Assembly: GCF_030540835.1 (NCBI RefSeq)
Contig: NZ_JAUOEK010000114.1
Span: 1 to 35,003, forward strand
DNA length: 35,003 nucleotides
Origin: Flavivirga aquimarina
GTDB taxonomy: Bacteria; Bacteroidota; Bacteroidia; Flavobacteriales; Flavobacteriaceae
Direction: 5' to 3'
Part shown: piece by piece, positions 1-7,704 of the stretch
How the letters are laid out: each line of letters opens with the position of its first letter
Position numbering within the stretch: the stretch's first letter is position 1
Notes under the pieces: model-generated
Told to the model about the DNA's origin: nothing
The model's database searches: none
Seen by the model: only the letters and a program-made list of their open reading frames with translations
Made by a program: the position numbers and the translations under genes

Positions 1-141
1 GCCATAGAGGTATTTCGCTGGTTTCATTTTGACCTAAAAAGGTCAAAAACCGAAATTCTGTATTTAGATTCCCGTTTTCACGGGAATGACAATTTCAACG
101 GAAACCCCGAGGCAGAGCCTCGAGGAATTCTTTTCGATTAA
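1..141. repeat. Terminal direct repeat, copy 1 (hairpin-rich dispersed repeat)
   Basis: The block is identical base for base to 34863-35003. It contains three hairpins in a row: TTTTGACC/GGTCAAAA at 27-48, ATTCCCG/CGGGAAT at 68-87 and CGAGGC/GCCTCG at 108-122. There is no coding signal; the open frame through the right-hand copy is a chance translation. The hairpin with ATTCCCG...CGGGAATGACA is typical of the short dispersed intergenic repeats of Bacteroidota (general knowledge). The exact 141-base identity at both ends also equals a common largest k-mer of de Bruijn assemblers, so it may be an assembly overlap. Confidence 0.9.
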
Positions 142-162
142 TTAACAAAAAGAAAACTTAAA

Positions 163-203
163 AAAGACAAAAAAAAGCCATCAAAAGCTAGCTTTTGATG
201 GCT
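163..203 (-). terminator. Rho-independent terminator of the FKBP gene
   Basis: A perfect 28-bp palindrome at 176-203 (arms AGCCATCAAAAGC and its complement around TA) is followed on the minus strand by a run of eight T residues. It lies 73 bp beyond the stop codon of the minus-strand FKBP gene. Confidence 0.85.
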
Positions 204-276
204 CTATTATTAATACCAATTTTTTGCCGACTTGTTATTACTGGACAAATATCCTCTTCAAAGTGGCTTTTTTTAC

Positions 277-1356
277 TTATTCGCTATAATTGGTGGTTAC
301 ATCTTTATCTAAATGATCATCGATATCATTATTGTCAGAGTCTACAATCTTTAATGTTTTAATGGTAATCACACCAGCGTTATCTGATCTTTCAAGTTCA
401 AACTCAATTTTTTCGTTGAGTACAGGTTCTTGCTCGCCCTGATTTGTATAAACCACATAAGTTATTCGCTCTAGTTCGTTAATAGTTAATACACCATCTC
501 CATCATCATCACTATCTAAATAATTAGGTAAACGATCACCATCCGTATCATCATCTGTTTCATCTGTTAAATCATCATAATTTACTGTAACCTCACCATC
601 ACCACTTAAATCTTCTATATGTGAAGGAATACCATCACCATCATGATCATTTTCTGTTGTTTGTAATAATTCAAACTTAAAAATAAGTGGAGAATATGCA
701 GGAATGCCTGTTAAACTATTAGAAAAGTAAGCTAAACCAGAAGGTAAAAACATAACGCCTATACCTTGATTTAAAAAACTAACAGTTCCATCTCCATTTT
801 CAGCAAAATCTTCTGCAACATTAAAATCTGGCAACACACGCCTCCACCCTACTATTACTCCTGGATTTAGAGCTGTTGAAGTTCCTATAAGATCTATTTC
901 AACTGGATTCACAGCACTATCAAACACTTCGTTATCTAAGGTAAACCCCTCATAAAGCATAACTACGTTATCTGCAAAAGTTGGCGATTTAATATCGCCT
1001 CCCTGATTTAAATTAAGGACATAATACGTATATTTTGTGTCTGCGTAAACTATTGTTTTTTCATCAACTTCAAGCACATCTCCATTCTTAAACAAAGTAT
1101 GTCCGTCTGGAACTTCTCCATCAATAAGTTCGGTAATTACTAAATCTGCAATAGTTGGATTAGTAATCGATTCAAATTCACTGGAATTATAATAATGGGT
1201 CTCTAAATAATCTATCAACAAACCATTATCTATAACTTCTTGTTCTGTTCTATCGTTTACTTCTACAACAATCTCTTCAGTATCATCATCTTTGTTACAG
1301 GATAAAAAACATGTAACTATACATAATGTAATTAAAGCTATTTTTCTTAATCTCAT
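277..1356 (-). CDS. FKBP-type peptidyl-prolyl isomerase lipoprotein with calcium-loop tail
   Basis: 359 aa. The N-terminus is a lipoprotein signal peptide with lipobox FLSC (Cys20), followed by acidic residues, so the protein is probably anchored in an envelope membrane. Residues about 125-235 read as an FKBP fold (VVMLYEGFTLDNEVFDSA, then WRRVLPDF and a terminal FKFELLQ strand), which in this family catalyses proline cis-trans isomerisation during folding of exported proteins. The C-terminal third carries DxDxDG loops (DHDGDGIPSHIED, DTDGDRLPNYLDSDDDGDG) like thrombospondin type-3 calcium-binding repeats. The family assignment is good; several active-site positions look diverged, so activity is uncertain. 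It is transcribed alone, divergently from the S4 gene, and ends at a strong terminator. Confidence 0.8.
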   Translation of the reverse strand: MRLRKIALITLCIVTCFLSCNKDDDTEEIVVEVNDRTEQEVIDNGLLIDYLETHYYNSSEFESITNPTIADLVITELIDGEVPDGHTLFKNGDVLEVDEKTIVYADTKYTYYVLNLNQGGDIKSPTFADNVVMLYEGFTLDNEVFDSAVNPVEIDLIGTSTALNPGVIVGWRRVLPDFNVAEDFAENGDGTVSFLNQGIGVMFLPSGLAYFSNSLTGIPAYSPLIFKFELLQTTENDHDGDGIPSHIEDLSGDGEVTVNYDDLTDETDDDTDGDRLPNYLDSDDDGDGVLTINELERITYVVYTNQGEQEPVLNEKIEFELERSDNAGVITIKTLKIVDSDNNDIDDHLDKDVTTNYSE

Positions 1357-1473
1357 ATTCTTTTTGTTTTTGAACGACCTCTTTTACACCGCGCCGAACG
1401 TAAATCCACATTCATTTAAATTTAGCTTACAATTTTAACTTTAAGCCTAAGAATGTTTCATTATTGCTTATTT

Positions 1474-1507
1474 TTGGTGCGCAAGATACAATTTTAAAAT
1501 AATTTTG
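1474..1507 (+). promoter_or_regulatory. Bacteroidota-type promoter of the S4-PRTase pair
   Basis: TTG at 1474-1476, a 23-bp spacer and TAATTTTG at 1500-1507 match the TTG-N17-23-TAnnTTTG consensus of flavobacterial housekeeping sigma. The start codon is 35 bp downstream. Confidence 0.6.
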
Positions 1508-1542
1508 CACAAGAACCTTAACGTAGTTTTTAGAATAATTGT

Positions 1543-1914
1543 ATGCGAATTGATAAGTATTTATGGTGTATTAGGTATTATAAAACAAGAACTCTTGCTA
1601 CTACTGCTTGTAAAAAAGGTCAAGTACGTGTAAATCAAGAAATTGTTAAACCTAGCAGAGAAGTTTATCCCTTGGATACCATTGAGTTAAGAAAGAATCA
1701 AATAAACTACAAACTTGTTGTAAATGATATTCCAGAAAGCAGGGTTGGTGCTAAACTGGTAGACATTTATAGAACAGACATAACACCTAAAGAACAATTT
1801 GAGGCGCAGGACCTTTTAAAATATAGCAAAGACTATTATAGAAAAAAAGGTATTGGTAGACCTACAAAAAAAGATAGAAGGGATATTGATGATTTTACAG
1901 ATGAAAATGAGTAA
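1543..1914 (+). CDS. S4-domain RNA-binding protein (Hsp15/HslR-like)
   Basis: 123 aa. The first 60 residues form an S4 RNA-binding domain: MRIDKYLWCIRYYKTRTLA, then the conserved turn KKGQVRVNQEIVKPSREV. The tail is rich in Lys and Arg. This length and layout match the Hsp15 family, which in E. coli binds stalled 50S subunits that carry nascent-chain peptidyl-tRNA. The phosphoribosyltransferase gene follows after 32 bp in the same direction, so the two may be co-transcribed from the promoter at 1474-1507. The S4 domain is clear; the ribosome-rescue role is inferred from the family. Confidence 0.85.
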   Translation: MRIDKYLWCIRYYKTRTLATTACKKGQVRVNQEIVKPSREVYPLDTIELRKNQINYKLVVNDIPESRVGAKLVDIYRTDITPKEQFEAQDLLKYSKDYYRKKGIGRPTKKDRRDIDDFTDENE

Positions 1915-1946
1915 TTTTATCTTTTAATTTTAGAACGAGTATTATT

Positions 1947-2450
1947 ATGACTGCTAAGAATAATGTAATCCTTAATCATAACGAAATCAATCATAAAATA
2001 AGACGTATTGCTTTTCAAATATATGAAAGTAATGTGGATGAAAAAGAAGTTATCCTTGCCGGTATTGACAAAAACGGTTATGTATTCGCAAAAAAATTAA
2101 AAACTGCACTTCAAAGAATATCTGAGATACATCCTATACTTTGCAAAGTTAGCATTGACAAAAAGAATCCTTCTGCGACTATTAAAACCTCTATTTTGCC
2201 AGAAGATTATAAAAATAAGTCTCTAGTACTTGTTGATGATGTTTTAAATTCTGGTACTACTTTAATTTATGGTGTTAAACATTTTTTAAATGTACCGCTA
2301 AAACAATTTAAAACCGCCGTTTTGGTAAATAGGAATCATAAAAAATATCCAGTAAAAGCAGACTTTAAAGGTATTTCTTTGTCTACTTCCCTGCATGAAC
2401 ATGTACATGTGGTTCTAGAAGGCAAAGTTTTTGAAGCTGTTTTAGAATAA
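1947..2450 (+). CDS. Phosphoribosyltransferase-domain protein (PyrR-like)
   Basis: 167 aa. The PRPP-binding signature of type I phosphoribosyltransferases is present at about residues 92-105 (SLVLVDDVLNSGTTL), preceded by AGIDKNGYVFAKKL, which corresponds to the early loop. The length and overall pattern resemble PyrR and other short PRTases; the specific base or regulatory target cannot be read from the sequence. It follows the S4 gene by 32 bp. Its last 9 bases overlap the 3' end of the convergent aroK gene. Confidence 0.8.
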   Translation: MTAKNNVILNHNEINHKIRRIAFQIYESNVDEKEVILAGIDKNGYVFAKKLKTALQRISEIHPILCKVSIDKKNPSATIKTSILPEDYKNKSLVLVDDVLNSGTTLIYGVKHFLNVPLKQFKTAVLVNRNHKKYPVKADFKGISLSTSLHEHVHVVLEGKVFEAVLE

Positions 2451-2963
2451 CTGTAAAACCAACTCTTCGATAATATCTTCTTCTGTTTTGTTATCGGTAG
2501 TTATAGTAACTTCAGATAAACTATAAAACGGAGTACGTTCAAAAAGGTGTTTTCCAATAAATTCTGTAAGTAATTCGTCTGTTTTTATATGAGCAATTAA
2601 AGGACGTTTATTCTTTTCATTTTTTAGTCTCGCCACTAAAGTAGGTATTAAAGCTTTTAAGTAAATACTCTTAACATTAGGGCTATTTTTAATAAAATCC
2701 ATATTATTACTGTAACATGTTGTGCCCCCTCCTAGCGATAAAACTAATTTAGTATTATTGTTTAAAAGTTCCTTTAGATATAATGTTTCTATTTTTCTAA
2801 AATATATTTCTCCTTTATATTTAAAAATATCACTTACTAATAACTGTTCCTTTTCTTCTATGTAATCGTCTAAATCTATAAAATCATAATTCAATTTATT
2901 TGCCAAAATCTTACCTAAAGTCGACTTTCCCGAAGCCATATACCCAATTAAAACTACAATCAT
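2442..2963 (-). CDS. aroK: Shikimate kinase
   Basis: 173 aa, the normal length for AroK. The P-loop is GYMASGKST (residues 7-15), followed by DLDDYIEEKE for shikimate and magnesium binding, the FRKIE segment (Arg contacting shikimate), SLGGGTT as the Gly-rich shikimate-binding loop, and the KNKRPLI lid region. It phosphorylates shikimate at the 3-hydroxyl in the aromatic amino-acid pathway, in the cytoplasm. It stands alone on the minus strand, is convergent with the PRTase gene (9-bp overlap of 3' ends), and no other aro gene is in the window. Confidence 0.95.
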   Translation of the reverse strand: MIVVLIGYMASGKSTLGKILANKLNYDFIDLDDYIEEKEQLLVSDIFKYKGEIYFRKIETLYLKELLNNNTKLVLSLGGGTTCYSNNMDFIKNSPNVKSIYLKALIPTLVARLKNEKNKRPLIAHIKTDELLTEFIGKHLFERTPFYSLSEVTITTDNKTEEDIIEELVLQLF

Positions 2964-3039
2964 TTTCTCTTTATAAATTGATTATTAAAAACATACGTTT
3001 TAGTGATGCAAAAAAACAAAAAAATCTTTAAAAAAAGTA

Positions 3040-3069
3040 TTGTTTAATTAATAAAACATTTTATATTTG
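3040..3069 (+). promoter_or_regulatory. Promoter of tRNA-Lys
   Basis: TTG at 3040-3042, a 19-bp spacer and TATATTTG at 3062-3069 form a perfect Bacteroidota promoter 34 bp upstream of the tRNA. The promoter at 10985-11014 for tRNA-Glu has the same spacing and the same -7 box. Confidence 0.85.
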
Positions 3070-3103
3070 CACCCGCTAACAACAACGTTAGTGTTGAAAT
3101 AAT

Positions 3104-3176
3104 GACCTGGTAGCTCAGTTGGTAGAGCATCTCCCTTTTAAGGAGAGGGTCCTGGGTTCGAGCCCCAGCCCGGTCA
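3104..3176 (+). tRNA. tRNA-Lys (anticodon TTT)
   Basis: A 73-nt cloverleaf. The D arm starts GCTC, the anticodon stem is TCTCC/GGAGA around CTTTTAA (anticodon TTT), and the T arm is CTGGG/CCCAG around TTCGAGC. CCA is not encoded. The acceptor arms GACCTGG and CCCGGTC pair except for a T-C mismatch at pair 5-68. The 3' part from the T stem onward is repeated at 10334, so this tRNA is the integration target of the downstream island and its present 3' end was probably supplied by the element. Confidence 0.95.
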
Positions 3177-3274
3177 CTGGAATCTTTCCAAGATGATTCA
3201 AAAAGCCTGAAACTTTAATGTTTTCAGGCTTTTTCATTTTCCTTACTTTCAATTGATATCAAATATTACCATTA
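3155..3274 (+). repeat. attL-like repeat: tRNA-Lys 3' end plus downstream 98 bp
   Basis: These 120 bp are repeated at 10334-10452 in the same orientation with four substitutions and one single-base gap. The repeat starts at GGTTCGA in the T arm, covers the tRNA 3' end and its terminator, and ends at ACCATTA. This is the left boundary of the island. The repeat is much longer than an ordinary attachment core, which is about 20-50 bp. Confidence 0.85.
3200..3234 (+). terminator. Terminator after tRNA-Lys
   Basis: A 13-bp stem AAAAAGCCTGAAA/TTTCAGGCTTTTT with a 9-nt loop ends in a T run, 24 bp after the tRNA. A near-identical copy lies at 10379-10412 inside the right attachment repeat. Confidence 0.85.
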
Positions 3275-3278
3275 AATA

Positions 3279-3297
3279 GGTGCGTTATTCGGTGCGT
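3279..3297 (+). repeat. Island-end repeat GGTGCGT-N5-GGTGCGT, left copy
   Basis: GGTGCGTTATTCGGTGCGT consists of two GGTGCGT units spaced by 5 bp. The same motif with one change lies at 10264-10282 at the right end of the island, in the same orientation. The position just inside both attachment repeats suggests recombinase arm-type binding sites; this is inference. Confidence 0.7.
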
Positions 3298-3328
3298 GTT
3301 TTTTAAGATTAAAAAACACGCACCGAAT
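3287..3328. repeat. Perfect 20-bp inverted repeat at island left end
   Basis: The arms at 3287-3306 and 3309-3328 are exact reverse complements separated by only GA. The left arm begins with the second GGTGCGT unit of the island-end repeat. It could form a near-continuous 20-bp hairpin. No gene is adjacent, and the T run lies inside the stem, so it is not a typical terminator. Confidence 0.85.
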
Positions 3329-3413
3329 TAAGGTTAATTTACTGGTTTTTAACTAATTATAGTTTGAATTTAAATATGAAAATTGTAACTTAATAACGTA
3401 AACAGACCCTATT

Positions 3414-4468
3414 ATGAGCAATAGATTTTCAATTTTATTTTTTCCCAAAGGAGATATATTAGCTGTTATTGAAAATAATGCGGATTTTAACGATATAAAG
3501 CTCATAAAAAAGTATCTAAAAACATTCACTCTGGAACTTAAGGATTTTGACTCCCTAGATATAAAACTGCCTCCTAAGCTTGATTTGGGAGATGTTCAAA
3601 CGTCCTATAATAACTTTAGACTGAGATATCAAGATTACCTTAATTATTTGGTTCTTACACCGGAAAAGAAAAGAATAGACAACTATACGTTTCAAATGCT
3701 TTCTAAATCTGAAAGTTTGAAAGACCATACTAAAAGGTTAGAACAATATCAGGTACAACTTGATAATGAAAAAAAGAAATATTTGAATAACCAGAAACTA
3801 TACAAAAGAGGCATTATTTCTGAATTGGACTACATTAATAGTCAAAATGCATTGTCTAAAGCCAAAGAAAAATATCAGGAACTAAAATCTAACTTAGAAT
3901 ATGAAAAAAGCAATCTTTTAGTCGCCCAAAATAATTTAAAACAGTCTTCAATAAAGGATAAAAGCTTGCTCTTATCTTCAAGCCAAAACTTAATGCAGTC
4001 AAGGCAGGAGTTGATAAATGACATCAAGTCCTGGGAGCAGAAGTATGTTTTGTCCAGTCCAATTGATGGAAAATTTACACTTTTTGATGTTTGGAATCAA
4101 TACCAAGATATTAATGTTAATGATGTCGTTTTTACTATTATCCCTAATGACTTAAACGGCATAGTTGGGAGAGTATTGGTTCCAATAACCAATTCGAGAA
4201 AGTTAAAACGAGGGCAAGACGTTTTAATTAAAATAGAAAATTCCCCATATCAGGAATGGGGTAAACTCAGAGGAACAGTTTCATCTATTTCAAGTATTCC
4301 ACTATGCAATATACTGCCATTATTAAGCTAGATTCTTTAGTTACTACTTACAATCGCACATTGGACTTTAAACAAAAAATGAAAGGGGAAGCTGAAATTA
4401 TTGTTGATGAGATTTTACTATTTGAGCGTTTGCTTTATCCTGTTAAGGAAATTTTTGAGGAACTATAA
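3414..4468 (+). pseudogene. HlyD-family secretion adaptor, 5'-truncated and frameshifted
   Basis: The first open frame (3414-4331) enters the family at KGDILAVIENNADFNDI, which is the middle of the first lipoyl-like half. The membrane anchor and earlier residues are missing, and the preceding MSNRFSILFFP is probably not native. A long coiled coil follows (roughly residues 75-205), then the second lipoyl half (YVLSSPIDGKFTLFDVW). After SSISSIP the frame is lost near 4300. The expected C-terminus continues in another frame at 4304-4468 (YTAIIKLDSLVTTYNRTLDF). Such adaptors work with peptidase-containing ABC exporters for bacteriocins; no such exporter is nearby. The gene is almost certainly dead. 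Confidence 0.8.
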
Positions 4469-4749
4469 ATTTCAAGAGTACATAGTAATATTATAAATAT
4501 ATCGTAAATAAAGCTACTTTGTCATCACAACTCAAATAAAACGAATGAATTAACGTATTCAAAAGTTGTGTTTTCTTTCTTTATAATTAAAAATCCATTA
4601 GATTTGTGAAAACTTATACGTTTCATAAACAAACCGTTAGACTTAATTAGAATCGAATATATAGTGTATTACTTAACAATGAATTTTAGTGAAAGTTTCA
4701 AAAGTAAACCTTGTAATTTGATAAAGGACTTATAATTTTTTAATAAATC

Positions 4750-6954
4750 ATGAAATTAAACATACTCCCATCTCTACAATTTGCATATATCATAATATTT
4801 ATTGTTTTCAACGTACAATGTCAATCAAAAGAAGATTTAATAAATGAATTAGATAATACTACTCAATTCAAATTCAAATGGAAAACTTATATAGGTAAGA
4901 CTTCATTTAGAACCACCATTCTTTATGCAAATGATAAAATTTACATTGGTTCTAATGGCAATTCAACCAGTGTAGCTAATGATAAACAAGATGGGGTTTT
5001 CATTTTGAATTCAAAAAATGGTAAAATTAAAACACAAATAACTCGAAAGGAACATGCAGATAATGATGTAAACGGAATAGCAGTATACAATCACCTAATT
5101 TATTTTGGCAATGATAACAACCTCTTTTTTTGTTATGATGATGAAGGTAAGAAAATTTGGTCTTACAAATGTGACGGAGATGTAGAAGGAGCACCTGCAC
5201 TAACTGATTTAAATTTAGACGGATTACCTGATGTCGTATTTGCTACTGAAAATGGAACCATCTATACCTTAGATGGTAATTCTGGTAATCTAATTTGGAA
5301 ATATAGTACGGTTTGGGAAAAAGGGAAAAACAAATATGAATTTTATTCTTCCAAAGGTTTTATTGGATCTCCTGCGGTTTATGATATTAATAATGATAAT
5401 GTACGTGATATTCTAATCGGGGCAAGAAACGCAACCTTCTATGCTTTTGATGGGTCGAATGGAAACATACTTTGGAAGTATAATACTTATTCAGGCATAC
5501 ATAGTTCGGCATACATAGATAATAGAGGAGAAGATGAGGATATAATATTCGCTGAAGCATATTCTGTTGTGCACGTGTTAGATAAATCTGGTAAGTTAAA
5601 AAAAAGATACCATTTAAGAGAAAACCGGGCTATACAAGGCTTGTTTTCAAGTCCGATTTCTACCTCATTAGGTCACATATGTATTGGAACATCATGGTGG
5701 GGAAAGGGAGATGGTTTTTATATGATACCAGATTATTCTAATAATTATGATGAAGGATTCACTGTATTAGGCAAAATTTCTTCAACTCCAATATATGCCG
5801 ATTTAATGGCAGAAACCAATCCACAAGTTGGTATAGTCACTGAAAATGGCTATTTAGTTATTTATAATGATTTTGGTAAAACTATGGGTAAATTTAAACT
5901 TGAGGGTGGTGTTGAGGCTACTCCACTAGTCGCTGATGTTGATAACGATGGCTATTTAAATTTAATCATTGCCACTAGAGATGGGTATTTATATTGTTAT
6001 GATACAAAATCAACAGGTAAAGTTACATGGGGTCAATTTCGAGGTAACAACTACAATACAGGTGTTTATTATGAAGAATCAAAAGACTTTCTCACAGCTT
6101 CCACAAGTAAAGGGTCAGAAAAAATTGTACCGCAAGGAGATTCATATAATGAATATGGGAAAAAATATGCAATAGTAATAGGAATTGCTGATTATAAAGA
6201 TTTACTATCAAAAAGTATTGAAAAAAGCAAGATAAAGCTTACTGATTTGCAATATGCAGAGAAAGATGCTAGTGAATTTATTGATTTTTTAAATAATACT
6301 GAAAAAAGTGGTGGTAATTGGATAATTAAAAAGTTTATTGGTAATTCTGCTAAAAAAAGTGATATTCTTAAATCAATAGACTATATACTCACAGGAACCA
6401 AACCAAATGATTTGGTATACATCTTTTTTTCTGGTCACGCAAGAAATACTCCTTATGACCTGAGTGAAGTGTATCTTCTACCATATGATTTTGAATATGA
6501 TGATGATTATAGTGGTATTTCTTACGATTGGTTAAGAAAAAAAATAGAGAGTTCAAATTCAGAACACGTAATTGCATTTATAGACGCTTGTAGAAGTGGA
6601 GTAATAGGCTATGCTAAAGGCGGAGACAATAGACCAAACTATCAATACATGGGCAAGTTAAATACCACAATTCCAAACAAAATAATTTTCACAGCTGGGA
6701 GAGGTTCTCAACAAGCATTTGAAGATTCAAAACTTCAAAATAGTGTTTTTACATATTTTCTATTAAAAGGTCTTTACGGTGAAGCAACAGATAAAGACAA
6801 AGATGGGTTCATTGATATATCTGAATTGAGAGATTATGTAGAGGAAAAAGTTCGAAAATACACATCTAATAAAACAAATATGAACGTGCAAATTCCAATG
6901 CTTTGGGAAAGAAAAGGGTTTATCGCTGATGATTTCCCAGTTTCGATTAAATAA
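4750..6954 (+). CDS. Exported beta-propeller protein with C-terminal caspase-like (C14) protease domain
   Basis: 734 aa, intact. The N-terminus is a hydrophobic export signal ending NVQC (Cys24), a weak lipobox, so the protein is secreted or lipid-anchored. Residues about 40-440 form a PQQ/FG-GAP-type propeller with repeated blades such as GAPALTDLNLDGLPDVVFAT, YTLDGNSGNLIWKYST and ATPLVADVDNDGYLNLIIAT. Residues about 472-730 are a caspase fold: KKYAIVIGIADYKD, the catalytic His in FFSGHA (His563), the catalytic Cys in FIDACRSG (Cys614) and a canonical EF-hand loop at 681-692 (DKDKDGFIDISE). Both dyad residues are present, so cleavage activity is plausible. It is followed after 25 bp by a DUF4384-like partner. 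It is the only intact cargo of the tRNA-Lys island. The substrate is unknown; a sensing propeller joined to a protease suggests a stress or defence role, which is inference. Confidence 0.8.
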   Translation: MKLNILPSLQFAYIIIFIVFNVQCQSKEDLINELDNTTQFKFKWKTYIGKTSFRTTILYANDKIYIGSNGNSTSVANDKQDGVFILNSKNGKIKTQITRKEHADNDVNGIAVYNHLIYFGNDNNLFFCYDDEGKKIWSYKCDGDVEGAPALTDLNLDGLPDVVFATENGTIYTLDGNSGNLIWKYSTVWEKGKNKYEFYSSKGFIGSPAVYDINNDNVRDILIGARNATFYAFDGSNGNILWKYNTYSGIHSSAYIDNRGEDEDIIFAEAYSVVHVLDKSGKLKKRYHLRENRAIQGLFSSPISTSLGHICIGTSWWGKGDGFYMIPDYSNNYDEGFTVLGKISSTPIYADLMAETNPQVGIVTENGYLVIYNDFGKTMGKFKLEGGVEATPLVADVDNDGYLNLIIATRDGYLYCYDTKSTGKVTWGQFRGNNYNTGVYYEESKDFLTASTSKGSEKIVPQGDSYNEYGKKYAIVIGIADYKDLLSKSIEKSKIKLTDLQYAEKDASEFIDFLNNTEKSGGNWIIKKFIGNSAKKSDILKSIDYILTGTKPNDLVYIFFSGHARNTPYDLSEVYLLPYDFEYDDDYSGISYDWLRKKIESSNSEHVIAFIDACRSGVIGYAKGGDNRPNYQYMGKLNTTIPNKIIFTAGRGSQQAFEDSKLQNSVFTYFLLKGLYGEATDKDKDGFIDISELRDYVEEKVRKYTSNKTNMNVQIPMLWERKGFIADDFPVSIK

Positions 6955-6979
6955 TTTAATTATTAATGACTAAAATCAC

Positions 6980-7618
6980 ATGAAAAATAATAGCATCAAG
7001 GAATGGCTAAGTATAAACATTATAAATTATTTTATTAAAGCATCTAAACGTAGAAAAGTATTACTATTATCACTATTACTACTCTTAATTATATTTATCT
7101 CTAGGGTTGGTTTTTTAGGAGATAGGGCATATAAAATTTCAAAGAGGGTATTTAACTTTTATATACCAATCATTGACCAAAACTTACCAGATATCCTAAT
7201 TTCATTTAGATTCGAAGTTGAAAACGAATTAGGTCGAAATAAGGGTTCAAATGGCAAAACGTATTTTTCTGGTGATAAGATGATTTTATCCATAAATTCC
7301 AATATCCAATGCTGGATGTCGATATTTTGTGTTGATTTAAAGGGTATTCATGGAGTCTATAACAATTCAACTTCCTCAGGTTTATTTTTTCCAAAAGAAA
7401 ACTCACATGAAATAGAGTTTAACCTAGACGATACTGTTGGTCCCGAGATATACATAGTAGTAGCTTCGCATAGTGAATTTAATTTTGAAAAGGATATTAA
7501 ACCAAAAGTTCAAACATTACTTCAAGACCAGAATCCAAAGGGTCCAACATTATATAAATATTGGTTAGATTTAGACAATGAATATTATCAATCGGCAATC
7601 TATTTCCATCATAAATAA
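6980..7618 (+). CDS. Single-pass membrane protein with DUF4384-like domain
   Basis: 212 aa. A basic segment (ASKRRK) precedes one transmembrane helix at about residues 27-43 (VLLLSLLLLLIIFISRVGF). The remainder, from about residue 90, resembles DUF4384: FSGDKMILSINSNIQCWMSI, a G-H/V-Y strand, a FFPKENS turn, then GPEIYIVVAS. DUF4384 domains are commonly fused to or encoded beside caspase-like domains (known association), which fits its position 25 bp after the caspase gene. I infer an operon in which this protein tethers or senses for the protease. The similarity is judged by eye, so the domain name is tentative. Confidence 0.65.
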   Translation: MKNNSIKEWLSINIINYFIKASKRRKVLLLSLLLLLIIFISRVGFLGDRAYKISKRVFNFYIPIIDQNLPDILISFRFEVENELGRNKGSNGKTYFSGDKMILSINSNIQCWMSIFCVDLKGIHGVYNNSTSSGLFFPKENSHEIEFNLDDTVGPEIYIVVASHSEFNFEKDIKPKVQTLLQDQNPKGPTLYKYWLDLDNEYYQSAIYFHHK

Positions 7619-7704
7619 TTTTGATGTTTCAAATATTGTCATATTTTTTCATTTGATATAAACCTAATTAACAAGCACTTACAATTAAAAAACAACAACA
7701 GTTT

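Noticed and set aside
3287-3328. Rho-independent terminator
   Set aside because: The T run is inside the stem and no transcript obviously enters it; the tRNA already has a terminator at 3200-3234.
4750-6200. PQQ-dependent alcohol dehydrogenase
   Set aside because: The propeller blades resemble PQQ repeats, but no quinone-binding or cytochrome motif is seen and the C-terminus is a caspase fold.
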